DNA of 8,419 nt from CAZQYC01 sp043746555 (GTDB lineage Bacteria; Pseudomonadota; Gammaproteobacteria; Steroidobacterales; Steroidobacteraceae): assembly GCA_043746555.1 (NCBI GenBank), contig JAYTQU010000015.1:1-8419 (forward strand). Direction: 5' to 3'. The notes below the pieces were generated by a model that had not been told where the DNA came from, searched no databases, and was given only the letters and a program-made list of their open reading frames with translations. Position numbers and translations under genes: made by a program. Below, one piece after another: positions 1-6,870 of this stretch; position 1 is the first letter of the stretch; every line of letters starts with the position of its first letter.

Positions 1-2
1 GA

Positions 3-560
3 GATGACTGGAGTAGTTACCAGCACGTTTCCGATTCGGGAATCCTTCGCGAGATTTGCGGCGATAACCAAATCGACGTTGTGACAATTCAACAAAGCGT
101 GCGCGAAGCATTCGGCAAATTAGTTTCGGCACGACTTGCCATCGCCGGTTCGTGTACAGCCACGCCAGGTGCGATCGCGTTAATCAAGGCGCTGGGCCGA
201 CGTCACGATGTAGAGATCGGAATTGCAACTGGAGGTTGGGGTCACACTGCAAAAATGAAATTGCAACATGTTGGTTGCGATATCGCAGATATACCCATTG
301 CCACGGCAGATGATGCGACTGCGAGAACGCGGATCATGGAGCATTGTCGATCGCAATTGCGCGCAACCGAAGAAACGATCTACGTAGGCGATGGCGAATG
401 GGATATGGCTGCCAGTAAATCGTTGAATTGGCGCTTCATCGCTGTCGGCGAGCGTCTGCGCGGTAAATGCGAAAATTGGATCGCGGATTTGTCGTGCATC
501 GATCCTTTGGAGTTTCCAAAGCTCCGTGGCTCTGCGGTTCTTGAATGCGGCGTACGGTAG
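3..560 (+). CDS. HAD-family hydrolase (phosphatase-like), 3' part only
   Basis: This is the C-terminal part of a haloacid-dehalogenase-superfamily hydrolase; such enzymes usually hydrolyse small phosphate esters through an aspartyl-phosphate intermediate. The frame is open from position 3, so the gene starts outside the window. A GTG at 81 could look like a start, but the upstream residues (YQHVSDSGILREI) resemble the segment just after HAD motif I, so I treat 81 as internal. Motif II is IATGG at 222-236 with its Thr at 228. A Lys-rich segment (AKMK, near 246-257) can supply the motif III lysine. Motif IV is GDGEWD at 387-404. Motif I, with the nucleophilic Asp, would lie outside the window. 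The substrate cannot be predicted. The gene converges on the glutamate dehydrogenase gene, 15 bp away. The family is fairly sure; the specific role is unknown. Confidence 0.85.
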   Translation, partial: DDWSSYQHVSDSGILREICGDNQIDVVTIQQSVREAFGKLVSARLAIAGSCTATPGAIALIKALGRRHDVEIGIATGGWGHTAKMKLQHVGCDIADIPIATADDATARTRIMEHCRSQLRATEETIYVGDGEWDMAASKSLNWRFIAVGERLRGKCENWIADLSCIDPLEFPKLRGSAVLECGVR

Positions 561-575
561 ACCTTTTCGCTGTGG

Positions 576-3500
576 TCACACCAATCTTCTAATCGCCTGT
601 ACCGCTACCGATAACGTCGCGAAGTCTGCGCGCGGTAGTGTGCGCATTTCTTTTAAAGAGTCGATAGCGAGTTGCACTTCGAGGCCGGCGGCACTGCGCC
701 ACTTGTCGATAGCGCTCGTTGCGCCGTCTTTCTTAGCGCGCGCGAGTACGTTGAGACATAGAGTGCGATGCAGGCCGTAGATGTTGTCGCGTAATGTTGT
801 GCGTGCTATGGCCTGCCAACGATCGTGCACCGATAGCGCAACGATTTGTTCGCGTAGCCAGTTAAGCGAGAGCAACTCGTCGAGTCCAAAATAGACAGCG
901 GCTGTTTTACCGATCGGTTCGCCGGCGTCGGCGGAGACTTCGACGATATCGGGCGCTGCGTAGAGAGCGTCGAGAATGCTGAGTTGCGCGGCCAGTGTCG
1001 CCGGGATGCGTTCTCCGATCATGCGCGCTTGTCGAGCGTCGTGATTTTGCGAAGCGCGACCGCCAAGTAACGATCCGATATTCTTACGAAGTTCACGAAT
1101 GCCGGGGCGCAATAGCGAGACCAGCCGTTCGATTTGCAATTGATCGCGATGGCGGCTCACTAGCCAATAAGTGACGAAGCGCAACAACCGAGCGATCTCG
1201 TTCATTAGTTCGTACTGCGTGCTGGTTGGAACTTTGGTGTCGAGCGCTTCGATCTGCATCCACAGTTCGCGCGCATCGAATACTTCGCGCGCAATCGTGT
1301 AGGCGCGCGCGATAGCGGCGGCGTCCGCGCCGGTTTCTTCTTGCGTCCGAAGTGCAAAGCTTGGTCCCATGCGGTTGACCAAGCTGTTGGTTATCGCAGT
1401 GGTAATGATCTCGCGACGCAATCGATGCTTGCGCATGAGGGCTCGATAACGTTCTTGCAGTATCGACGGAAAGTAGCGTTCTAGTTCGCGACTGAGATAC
1501 GGATCCTCTGGAACGTCGGTGACGATTAAGCGATTGGCAAGCGCAATCTTGCTGTACGAAAGAAGCACGGCCAGTTCCGGACGTGTCAGGCTGGCGCCTA
1601 ACTTACTGCGTTCGGCAAGTTCTTCAACGTTCGGAAGATATTCAACGGTGCGGTCCAGTTCGTTACTGACTTCCAGCGAACGAATGAAGTGCGCGTGCTC
1701 TTGCAGTCGAGCTTTCGCGCTCAGTTCGGTCATCGATAGCGCTTGGCTTTGCAGATAGTTATCGCGCAGCACAAGCGCGGCGATGTCTTCCGTCATGCGA
1801 GCCAATAATTTGTTGCGATCCGCCGATTTCAATCCTTTCTCGGTAGCGGCATTTAATAGAATCTTGATATTAACTTCGTGATCGGAGCAATCGACTCCGG
1901 CGGAGTTATCGATGAAGTCGGTGTTGATGCGTCCGCCTGCCATCGCATATTCGATACGACCGAGTTGCGTGCAACCGAGATTGCCGCCTTCGCCGACGAC
2001 TTTGCAGCGCAATTCTTTGCCGTCGACTCGCACGCTATCATTGCTGCGATCGCCGACATCGGCATGCGATTCGCTACCGGCTTTGACGTAGGTGCCGATG
2101 CCGCCGTTCCAGAAAAGATCGACCGGCATACGCAAAATGGCTTTGATAAGTTGCTGTGGGCTGAGCGAATCGTCGTTGACGCCAAGCATCGCTTTCACGG
2201 GCGCCGACAAGCTCAGCGACTTAGCACGGCGTTCGAAGACGCCGCCGCCTTTGGAAATTAATTTCGCGTCGTAGTCCGTCCATGTAGAGCGGGCGAGATT
2301 GAAGAGCCGCTCGCGCTCGACGAAGCTCGATGCCGCGTCGGGAGTGGGATCGAGAAAAATATGTTGGTGATTAAATGCAGCTTGCAGTCGAATTTGCTTC
2401 GAACGCAACAGGCCGTTGCCGAACACATCGCCGGCCATATCGCCGATGCCGATGACGGTGAAGTCTTGCGATTGCGTGTCGAGGCCGATCTCGCGAAAGT
2501 GCCGTTTCACGCATTCCCATGCGCCGCGTGCAGTGATCGCCATTTTCTTATGGTCGTATCCGGCCGAACCGCCTGATGCGAAAGCATCGCCCAGCCAAAA
2601 GTTGTACTCGGCCGCCACGCCGTTGGCGATATCGGAAAATGTCGCGGTGCCTTTGTCTGCCGCGACGACCAAGTAAGGATCGTCTTGATCGCGACGCACG
2701 ACCGATTTCGGTGGAACGACTTTTCCGGCCACCGAGTTATCGGTGATGTCGAGCAGCGCGCGAATAAACGTTCGATAGCATGCAACACCTTCAAGTTGGC
2801 GATCTTCATTGGTGCCCCCAATCGGTAGACGTTTGGGAACAAATCCGCCTTTGGCGCCCACAGGGACAATCACCGTGTTCTTCACGTTCTGCGCTTTCAT
2901 CAGACCGAGCACTTCGGTGCGGAAGTCTTCGCGACGATCGGACCAACGCAAACCACCGCGTGCAACTTTACCCATGCGCAAATGAATCCCCTCGACTCTA
3001 GGGGAGTAAACAAAAATTTCCACCAAGGGTTTTGGCAGCGGCAAATTTGGGATGCGTTGCGAATCCAATTTGATCGAGAGATAGGGTTTGAAGTTGCCGG
3101 TGGAATCGAGTTGGTAGTAGTTGGTGCGCAGGATTGCCGAGATGACCGTGAGATAGGCGCGTAGGATGCGATCCTCATCTTGAGATTGCACCGCATCGAA
3201 TTGTTTGACGATGCCGCGCTCTAAAGACTCGGCAGTCGCCTCGCGCTTCGCGGCGGCGATCGCAACATTGGAATCGATAACGCTGGGATCGAATTGCGCC
3301 GCAAATAATTCCCACAAAGACTTGGCAATTTGCGGTTGCGTGCTCAGCGTTTTCTCCATGTACGCCTGACTGAACGGCAAACCTGTTTGCAACAAATAGC
3401 GTCCATAGGCGCGCAACACCGACACCGGTCGCCAGGCAAGGCCGGCGGCGAGCACCAGTCGATTAAACCCATCGTTCTCGGCCCGTCCGGCATCGATCGA

Positions 3501-5438
3501 CAAATATGCTTCGCGAAAAATCGACGCGGTCGTGGCATCCGCGACCACACCGGATGCGACTTGCAATTCGAAATCCTGTATCCACACTTCACGCTCAGTA
3601 CCCGATGCAATGCGATACGGTCGCTCGGTAAGCACACGCAGTCCCATATTTTCCAGCACGGGTAATGCATCGGATAAAGATACCGGCGCACCCGCGCGCA
3701 GCAATCGCAGATGCCACGGTCCATCGCTGGTGAGCAAACGCGGTTCGAGACCATCGCCGCTCGCTAATAGCGGCGTGATTTGTTCGATGTCGGCAAGCGC
3801 GTCGTCGATTGCCGTGTCGGCCTGATAGGCCGCCGGAAATGCATCCGCAAATTGACGCGCCAGGCGCAAGCCCTTGGGTTCGCCGAATTTGACGACCAAT
3901 GCGTCGCGCAGGTGGTCGAACCAAGTGCGCACCGTCTCGGCAATGCGATGTTCCAGTTGAGCGACGTCGATGGGCGCGCGATCTTCGATATGCGAGCGCA
4001 CTAAAATATGCACACGCGCGAGCGCCGAGTCCGATAATTGGATTTGCGACTCCACGGCCGTGCCATGCATTGCATCGAGCATGACGGCTTCGATGCGCTT
4101 GCGAACGTCGGTGTTATAGCGATCGCGCGGCACGAACAACAGGCACGAGTAATAGCGATGAAAGCGATCGCGTCGTACGAACAAACGGACTTGTTGACGT
4201 TCGTAAAGATTGACGATGCCGCGCACCGAGTCCATTAAATCGTCGATATTGGCTTGGAAGAGTTCGTCGCGCGGATAAGTGTCGATCACATGCGCTACGG
4301 CTTTGCCGTCGTGACTGTCGGTCGCGATACCGAAGCGCTCGATGAGTTGCGCGAGCTTTTCGCGCAACAACGGAATTTCACGCGGGCTCGATTGATACAC
4401 CGACGACGTGAATAATCCCAAGAAGCGCCGTTCGCCGATTACCGTGCCCTTGGCGTCGAAGCGTTTCACACCGACATAGTCGAGATAGACGCCGCGATGC
4501 ACGGTGGAAATTGCGTTCGCCTTGGTGATGAACAACACTTCCGGTTCGCGCGCCTGCGTGCGCAATTCGTCGGTGAGCTCGATGGTGCGTTGCTTGTTGC
4601 GCGGAACTCGCAAGAGACCCAAGCTGGTCTCCGATAAGGGTTCGAGCGCATCGGCATCCGGTCCGCGAATCAGTTTGAATTCGCGATAGCCGAGGAAGGT
4701 GAAGTGATTATCGGCCAACCAATCGAGCAACTCTGCGCTGACTTTGCGTTCGGTTAACATCGGATCGCTTTTCTGTTTATGCGTCTGCGAGCGCAGTTCA
4801 CGAGCGAGCGTTCGCGCTTGGTCGCGCATTTTCGGCCAATCGGTGCAGGCGCGATGCACGTCGTCGAGCACGCCGTGTAATTTGTCTTGCAGGCGCTTGC
4901 AACTTGCATCATCCGGAAGGCGCTCTATCTCGATGTGTTGCCACGATTCGCGGGTTGCCGATTTGGCGGCGGCGGATTTTGAGTCGAGGAGTGTGACGAG
5001 ATTGCCCGTGCGATCGCGTTGCAGGCGTATTACAGGGTGAATCGTGAGATGTACATCGAGGTCTTGCTGCGCAAAAACGATTCCCAAAGAGTCAACTAAA
5101 AAAGGCATGTCGTCGATGACGACTTCGACGATTGTGTGGCTTGAATCGAAACCGTCGCGTTTGCGATCGGGTGAGTACACGCGCACCAGCGCCGCGCCGC
5201 GTTTGCGTATTCGACCAAACTGCAAGTGAGCTAGCGCAGCGCCGGACAGATCCACTGTTTGTCTTGCGCGCAAATCGGCCTCATCGACGCCGCGATAGTA
5301 TGCGGCGACAAAATCCGAAATGACGACTTTGCCGGTGCGCTGTTTGCTGGGAGCGGCATGAGCCGCGATGCGTTCGATAAGGCGCAGGCGAGCGACGGGA
5401 ATTTGACCGAGTAAGGTGCCTTGAGGTGGGCTTTTCAT
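576..5438 (-). CDS. gdhB: NAD-specific glutamate dehydrogenase, large 180-kDa class
   Basis: This enzyme oxidises L-glutamate to 2-oxoglutarate and ammonia with NAD+ in the cytoplasm, a mainly catabolic role. At 1620 residues it has the usual length of the large bacterial GDH class studied in Pseudomonas and Streptomyces, unlike the roughly 450-residue GdhA type. The N-terminal half is regulatory, with ACT-like segments such as the one around residues 105-136 (PFLVDSLGIVF, then HPVI). The catalytic region runs from about residue 800 to 1200. It contains ARGGLRWSDRREDFR (about 823-837), MKAQNVKNT with Lys848, VGAKGGF with the probable active-site Lys863, and VVAADKGTATFSDIAN (about 921-936). 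It also has a dinucleotide-binding stretch, GIGDMAGDVFGNG (about 990-1005), DLFWNGGIGTY (about 1105-1115) and GEGGNLG (about 1150). The ATG at 5438 has a good AAGGA ribosome site six bases upstream. No frameshift or missing key motif is apparent. It lies 121 bp downstream of the E2 gene on the same strand and may have its own promoter there. Confidence 0.97.
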   Translation of the reverse strand: MKSPPQGTLLGQIPVARLRLIERIAAHAAPSKQRTGKVVISDFVAAYYRGVDEADLRARQTVDLSGAALAHLQFGRIRKRGAALVRVYSPDRKRDGFDSSHTIVEVVIDDMPFLVDSLGIVFAQQDLDVHLTIHPVIRLQRDRTGNLVTLLDSKSAAAKSATRESWQHIEIERLPDDASCKRLQDKLHGVLDDVHRACTDWPKMRDQARTLARELRSQTHKQKSDPMLTERKVSAELLDWLADNHFTFLGYREFKLIRGPDADALEPLSETSLGLLRVPRNKQRTIELTDELRTQAREPEVLFITKANAISTVHRGVYLDYVGVKRFDAKGTVIGERRFLGLFTSSVYQSSPREIPLLREKLAQLIERFGIATDSHDGKAVAHVIDTYPRDELFQANIDDLMDSVRGIVNLYERQQVRLFVRRDRFHRYYSCLLFVPRDRYNTDVRKRIEAVMLDAMHGTAVESQIQLSDSALARVHILVRSHIEDRAPIDVAQLEHRIAETVRTWFDHLRDALVVKFGEPKGLRLARQFADAFPAAYQADTAIDDALADIEQITPLLASGDGLEPRLLTSDGPWHLRLLRAGAPVSLSDALPVLENMGLRVLTERPYRIASGTEREVWIQDFELQVASGVVADATTASIFREAYLSIDAGRAENDGFNRLVLAAGLAWRPVSVLRAYGRYLLQTGLPFSQAYMEKTLSTQPQIAKSLWELFAAQFDPSVIDSNVAIAAAKREATAESLERGIVKQFDAVQSQDEDRILRAYLTVISAILRTNYYQLDSTGNFKPYLSIKLDSQRIPNLPLPKPLVEIFVYSPRVEGIHLRMGKVARGGLRWSDRREDFRTEVLGLMKAQNVKNTVIVPVGAKGGFVPKRLPIGGTNEDRQLEGVACYRTFIRALLDITDNSVAGKVVPPKSVVRRDQDDPYLVVAADKGTATFSDIANGVAAEYNFWLGDAFASGGSAGYDHKKMAITARGAWECVKRHFREIGLDTQSQDFTVIGIGDMAGDVFGNGLLRSKQIRLQAAFNHQHIFLDPTPDAASSFVERERLFNLARSTWTDYDAKLISKGGGVFERRAKSLSLSAPVKAMLGVNDDSLSPQQLIKAILRMPVDLFWNGGIGTYVKAGSESHADVGDRSNDSVRVDGKELRCKVVGEGGNLGCTQLGRIEYAMAGGRINTDFIDNSAGVDCSDHEVNIKILLNAATEKGLKSADRNKLLARMTEDIAALVLRDNYLQSQALSMTELSAKARLQEHAHFIRSLEVSNELDRTVEYLPNVEELAERSKLGASLTRPELAVLLSYSKIALANRLIVTDVPEDPYLSRELERYFPSILQERYRALMRKHRLRREIITTAITNSLVNRMGPSFALRTQEETGADAAAIARAYTIAREVFDARELWMQIEALDTKVPTSTQYELMNEIARLLRFVTYWLVSRHRDQLQIERLVSLLRPGIRELRKNIGSLLGGRASQNHDARQARMIGERIPATLAAQLSILDALYAAPDIVEVSADAGEPIGKTAAVYFGLDELLSLNWLREQIVALSVHDRWQAIARTTLRDNIYGLHRTLCLNVLARAKKDGATSAIDKWRSAAGLEVQLAIDSLKEMRTLPRADFATLSVAVQAIRRLV

Positions 5439-5444
5439 GCGCAG

Positions 5445-5449
5445 TCCTT
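5445..5449 (-). promoter_or_regulatory. Ribosome binding site of gdhB
   Basis: On the minus strand the sequence is AAGGA, six bases before the ATG at 5438. It is a close Shine-Dalgarno match at near-ideal spacing, and it fixes the start of the glutamate dehydrogenase. It contrasts with the E1 beta and E2 starts in this window, which have no comparable site. Confidence 0.75.
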
Positions 5450-5489
5450 GTGAAAAATTGCGTGCAATGTTATCGAGACTTGTATCGGG

Positions 5490-5515
5490 TAACTCTGCGG
5501 TAATCCCTTAACTCA
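5490..5515. repeat. Direct repeat TAACTC x2, 20 bp apart, upstream of gdhB
   Basis: TAACTC occurs at 5490-5495 and again at 5510-5515, a spacing of 20 bp or about two helical turns. That would suit a regulator bound on one face of the DNA. The repeat sits 52-77 bp upstream of the gdhB ATG. A weak -10-like hexamer, TAACAT on the minus strand, lies at 5467-5472. At 17-bp spacing its -35 position falls on the first repeat but matches the consensus poorly. A promoter in this gap is plausible but not demonstrated, and hexamer repeats can arise by chance. Confidence 0.25.
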
Positions 5516-5529
5516 CAAACCCCACCCCA

Positions 5530-5545
5530 TGAGCGGCACCGCTCA
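5530..5545. promoter_or_regulatory. 16-bp palindrome between E2 and gdhB: operator or weak hairpin
   Basis: TGAGCGG-CA-CCGCTCA has perfect 7-bp arms around a 2-bp centre. It starts 14 bp after the E2 stop codon and lies about 92 bp upstream of the gdhB ATG. As RNA it can form a 6-bp stem with a four-base loop. CCAC (5522-5525) and GTGG (5549-5552) could add a short outer stem. On the minus strand the sequence after it is G-rich with no T-run, which argues against a standard intrinsic terminator for the E2 transcript. A dimeric regulator's operator for gdhB is the alternative. Neither role is established. Confidence 0.35.
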
Positions 5546-5559
5546 ATTGTGGCGCTGCT

Positions 5560-6750
5560 TCACATTGCTTTCTGCAAATCTTCAATCGCCGCCGCGATAA
5601 ACCGGCATGCTTCGCCGCCGGTGATGCAGCGGTGATCGAACGATAACGAGAGCGGCATACGGCGATGCGCTTCGATGCCGGTGTCGGTCGCGACCACATC
5701 GCGACGTAGCTTGCCGGTGCCGAGGATGGCGACTGTGGGTGGAACGACCAACGGCGTTGCGTAACGTCCGGCCAGCGTGCCGAAGTTAGATAAGCTGATG
5801 GTGTAGTCCTTCAACTGCTCCGGCGTTAGCGTGCGTTCGACCGCGCCTTTTTTGACGGCGGCGACTTCGGTGCGAAGTTGCTCCAACGATTTGGTGTCGG
5901 CGTCGCGGATCACGGGGACCAGTAACTTGTCGCCAATATCCACGGCAATGCCGAGATGCACGTGTTCGAACACGCGTCGCGACGGACCGTTCGGGTCGAA
6001 CACCGCGTTCAATGCGGGAACCGCTTTGACACCGGCGATCAATGCGCGGATCGCGCGTGCCGTCACGTCCGTTCCGGCCGGCCACGCGTGCAAGTCGGCG
6101 TCGTCGAAGATCGTGACCATCGCGACTTCATCGCGCGACAGCGTCATCGTGTGCGCCATCGCGCGTCGCGGCCCGCGAAGGTTTTCGAATTCGCCGGCGA
6201 GATGCGGCGGCAACTTAGGCATACGATACGACGGGCGGCCATGTCGTTTGAAGTCCACGACATTGAGCACGTCGTCCATCGTGATCAATCCATCGCGACC
6301 GCTGCCGTGAACGTTAGCGAGATTTACTTCGAGTCGTTTCGCCAACATGCGCACCGATGGGGCAGCGCGAACTCGTTGTCGAATTGACGATGAATGCGTA
6401 TCGCCGTTAGATTGGTCCACCGAGCGTTCCACCCATTCGCGATCGCTGACAGGCATAAAACCGACGACCGTCGCCGCACGCTCGCTCTGCGGCGGTTCGT
6501 CATACGACGTGCCCGGCGCAAGTTCGAACTCGACCAACGGTTTGCCCGTCTCGACAATATCGCCCGCGTTGGCGCATAGCTTGAGTATTTTTCCCGTGAA
6601 CGGACTCGGCACGTCGACAACGGCTTTTGCCGTCTCGACCGCCAGCATCGGTTGATCGACCTGCACCTGATCGCCTTCCTTGATATGCCATGCGACGATT
6701 TCGGCTTCCGCCAAGCCTTCGCCCAAATCCGGTAAGTGAAATGTAGTCAT
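5560..6750 (-). CDS. pdhC: Dihydrolipoyl acyltransferase (E2) of a 2-oxoacid dehydrogenase complex
   Basis: E2 takes the acyl group from E1 on a swinging lipoyl arm and passes it to CoA; it forms the structural core of the complex. The 396-residue protein begins MTTFHLPDLGEGL. One lipoyl domain covers residues 1-78, with VETAKAVVD placing the lipoylated Lys at residue 42. A peripheral-subunit-binding domain spans about 129-165 (APSVRMLAKRL, then GSGRDGLITMDDV). The catalytic domain runs from about 188 to the end, with His373 in SFDHRCITGG. The linkers are short and not Ala/Pro-rich. The usual HRxxxDG Asp is Thr377 here. I chose the ATG at 6750 because the lipoyl fold starts there; the frame extends to a TTG at 6807, but that extension is translated repeat array. 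No strong Shine-Dalgarno is visible (GAAG at best). It lies 120 bp after E1 beta. The symbol follows Bacillus pdh usage; a branched-chain (bkd) E2 is possible. Confidence 0.94.
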   Translation of the reverse strand: MTTFHLPDLGEGLAEAEIVAWHIKEGDQVQVDQPMLAVETAKAVVDVPSPFTGKILKLCANAGDIVETGKPLVEFELAPGTSYDEPPQSERAATVVGFMPVSDREWVERSVDQSNGDTHSSSIRQRVRAAPSVRMLAKRLEVNLANVHGSGRDGLITMDDVLNVVDFKRHGRPSYRMPKLPPHLAGEFENLRGPRRAMAHTMTLSRDEVAMVTIFDDADLHAWPAGTDVTARAIRALIAGVKAVPALNAVFDPNGPSRRVFEHVHLGIAVDIGDKLLVPVIRDADTKSLEQLRTEVAAVKKGAVERTLTPEQLKDYTISLSNFGTLAGRYATPLVVPPTVAILGTGKLRRDVVATDTGIEAHRRMPLSLSFDHRCITGGEACRFIAAAIEDLQKAM

Positions 6751-6764
6751 GTGAGCTTCGCAAA

Positions 6765-6792
6765 GGCTATTGGCTGTAGGCAGTCGGCTGTA
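6765..6792 (+). repeat. Array of four degenerate 7-bp units (GGCTGTA type), left arm of inverted pair
   Basis: Units start with GGC at 6765, 6772, 6779 and 6786. The second and fourth are exactly GGCTGTA; the other two keep GGC and vary after it. It is the left arm of an inverted pair whose right arm is 6843-6870. GGCTGTAGG at 6772-6780 is perfectly complementary to CCTACAGCC at 6848-6856. The array ends 14 bp short of the E2 start codon, so in the mRNA a stem would sit beside the E2 ribosome site. Confidence 0.7.
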
Positions 6793-6798
6793 GCCGGA

Positions 6799-6837
6799 GA
6801 AAAACAAAATAAAGAATTGTTGCCGAGTCGCGCGGCA
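6799..6837 (-). terminator. Terminator- or attenuator-like hairpin in the E1 beta-E2 gap
   Basis: On the minus strand, TGCCG (6837-6833) and CGGCA (6825-6821) form a 5-bp G+C-rich stem with a 7-base loop. After four bases (ACAA) comes a T-rich stretch, 6816-6799, mostly T in the transcript. This resembles a weak intrinsic terminator placed after E1 beta and before E2, nested between the two heptamer arrays. The short stem and interrupted T-run make full termination doubtful; partial read-through into E2, or no function, are both possible. Confidence 0.35.
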
Positions 6838-6842
6838 TCTTT

Positions 6843-6870
6843 TCTGACCTACAGCCTGCGTTCTGCGGCC
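6843..6870 (-). repeat. Array of four degenerate 7-bp units, right arm of inverted pair
   Basis: Read on the minus strand, the array begins directly after the E1 beta stop codon and runs in 7-bp steps from 6870 to 6843. Three of four units begin GG; the third is exactly GGCTGTA (6856-6850) and the fourth is GGTCAGA (6849-6843). The second unit (GAACGCA) deviates. It faces the array at 6765-6792 across a 50-bp core. GGTCAGA also appears as a unit in the other intergenic gap, at 7891-7897. Confidence 0.65.

Noticed and set aside
81..83. GTG as the start of the HAD gene
   Set aside because: The frame is open to the window edge and the upstream residues fit the family, so the true start is outside the window.
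526..780. 84-residue plus-strand frame bridging the HAD gene end and the gdhB end
   Set aside because: It overlaps two well-supported genes in other frames, has no visible ribosome site, and its composition is low in meaningful motifs.
1878..2261. 127-residue plus-strand open frame within gdhB
   Set aside because: It lies wholly opposite the conserved catalytic region of gdhB, has no recognisable motif, and is the kind of antisense frame expected in G+C-rich coding DNA.
3344..3924. Minus-strand open frames of 136 and 109 residues in another frame inside gdhB
   Set aside because: The gdhB frame is continuous and family-like through this region, so these are shadow frames and not signs of a frameshift.
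5831..6387. Two plus-strand open frames of 159 and 143 residues opposite the E2 gene
   Set aside because: They overlap each other in different frames and the E2 coding region; they are Arg/Ser/Ala-rich as expected of shadow frames, without domain similarity.
6751..6807. N-terminal extension of E2 to a TTG at 6807
   Set aside because: The added residues are translated from the heptamer array and precede a normal lipoyl-domain start at 6750.
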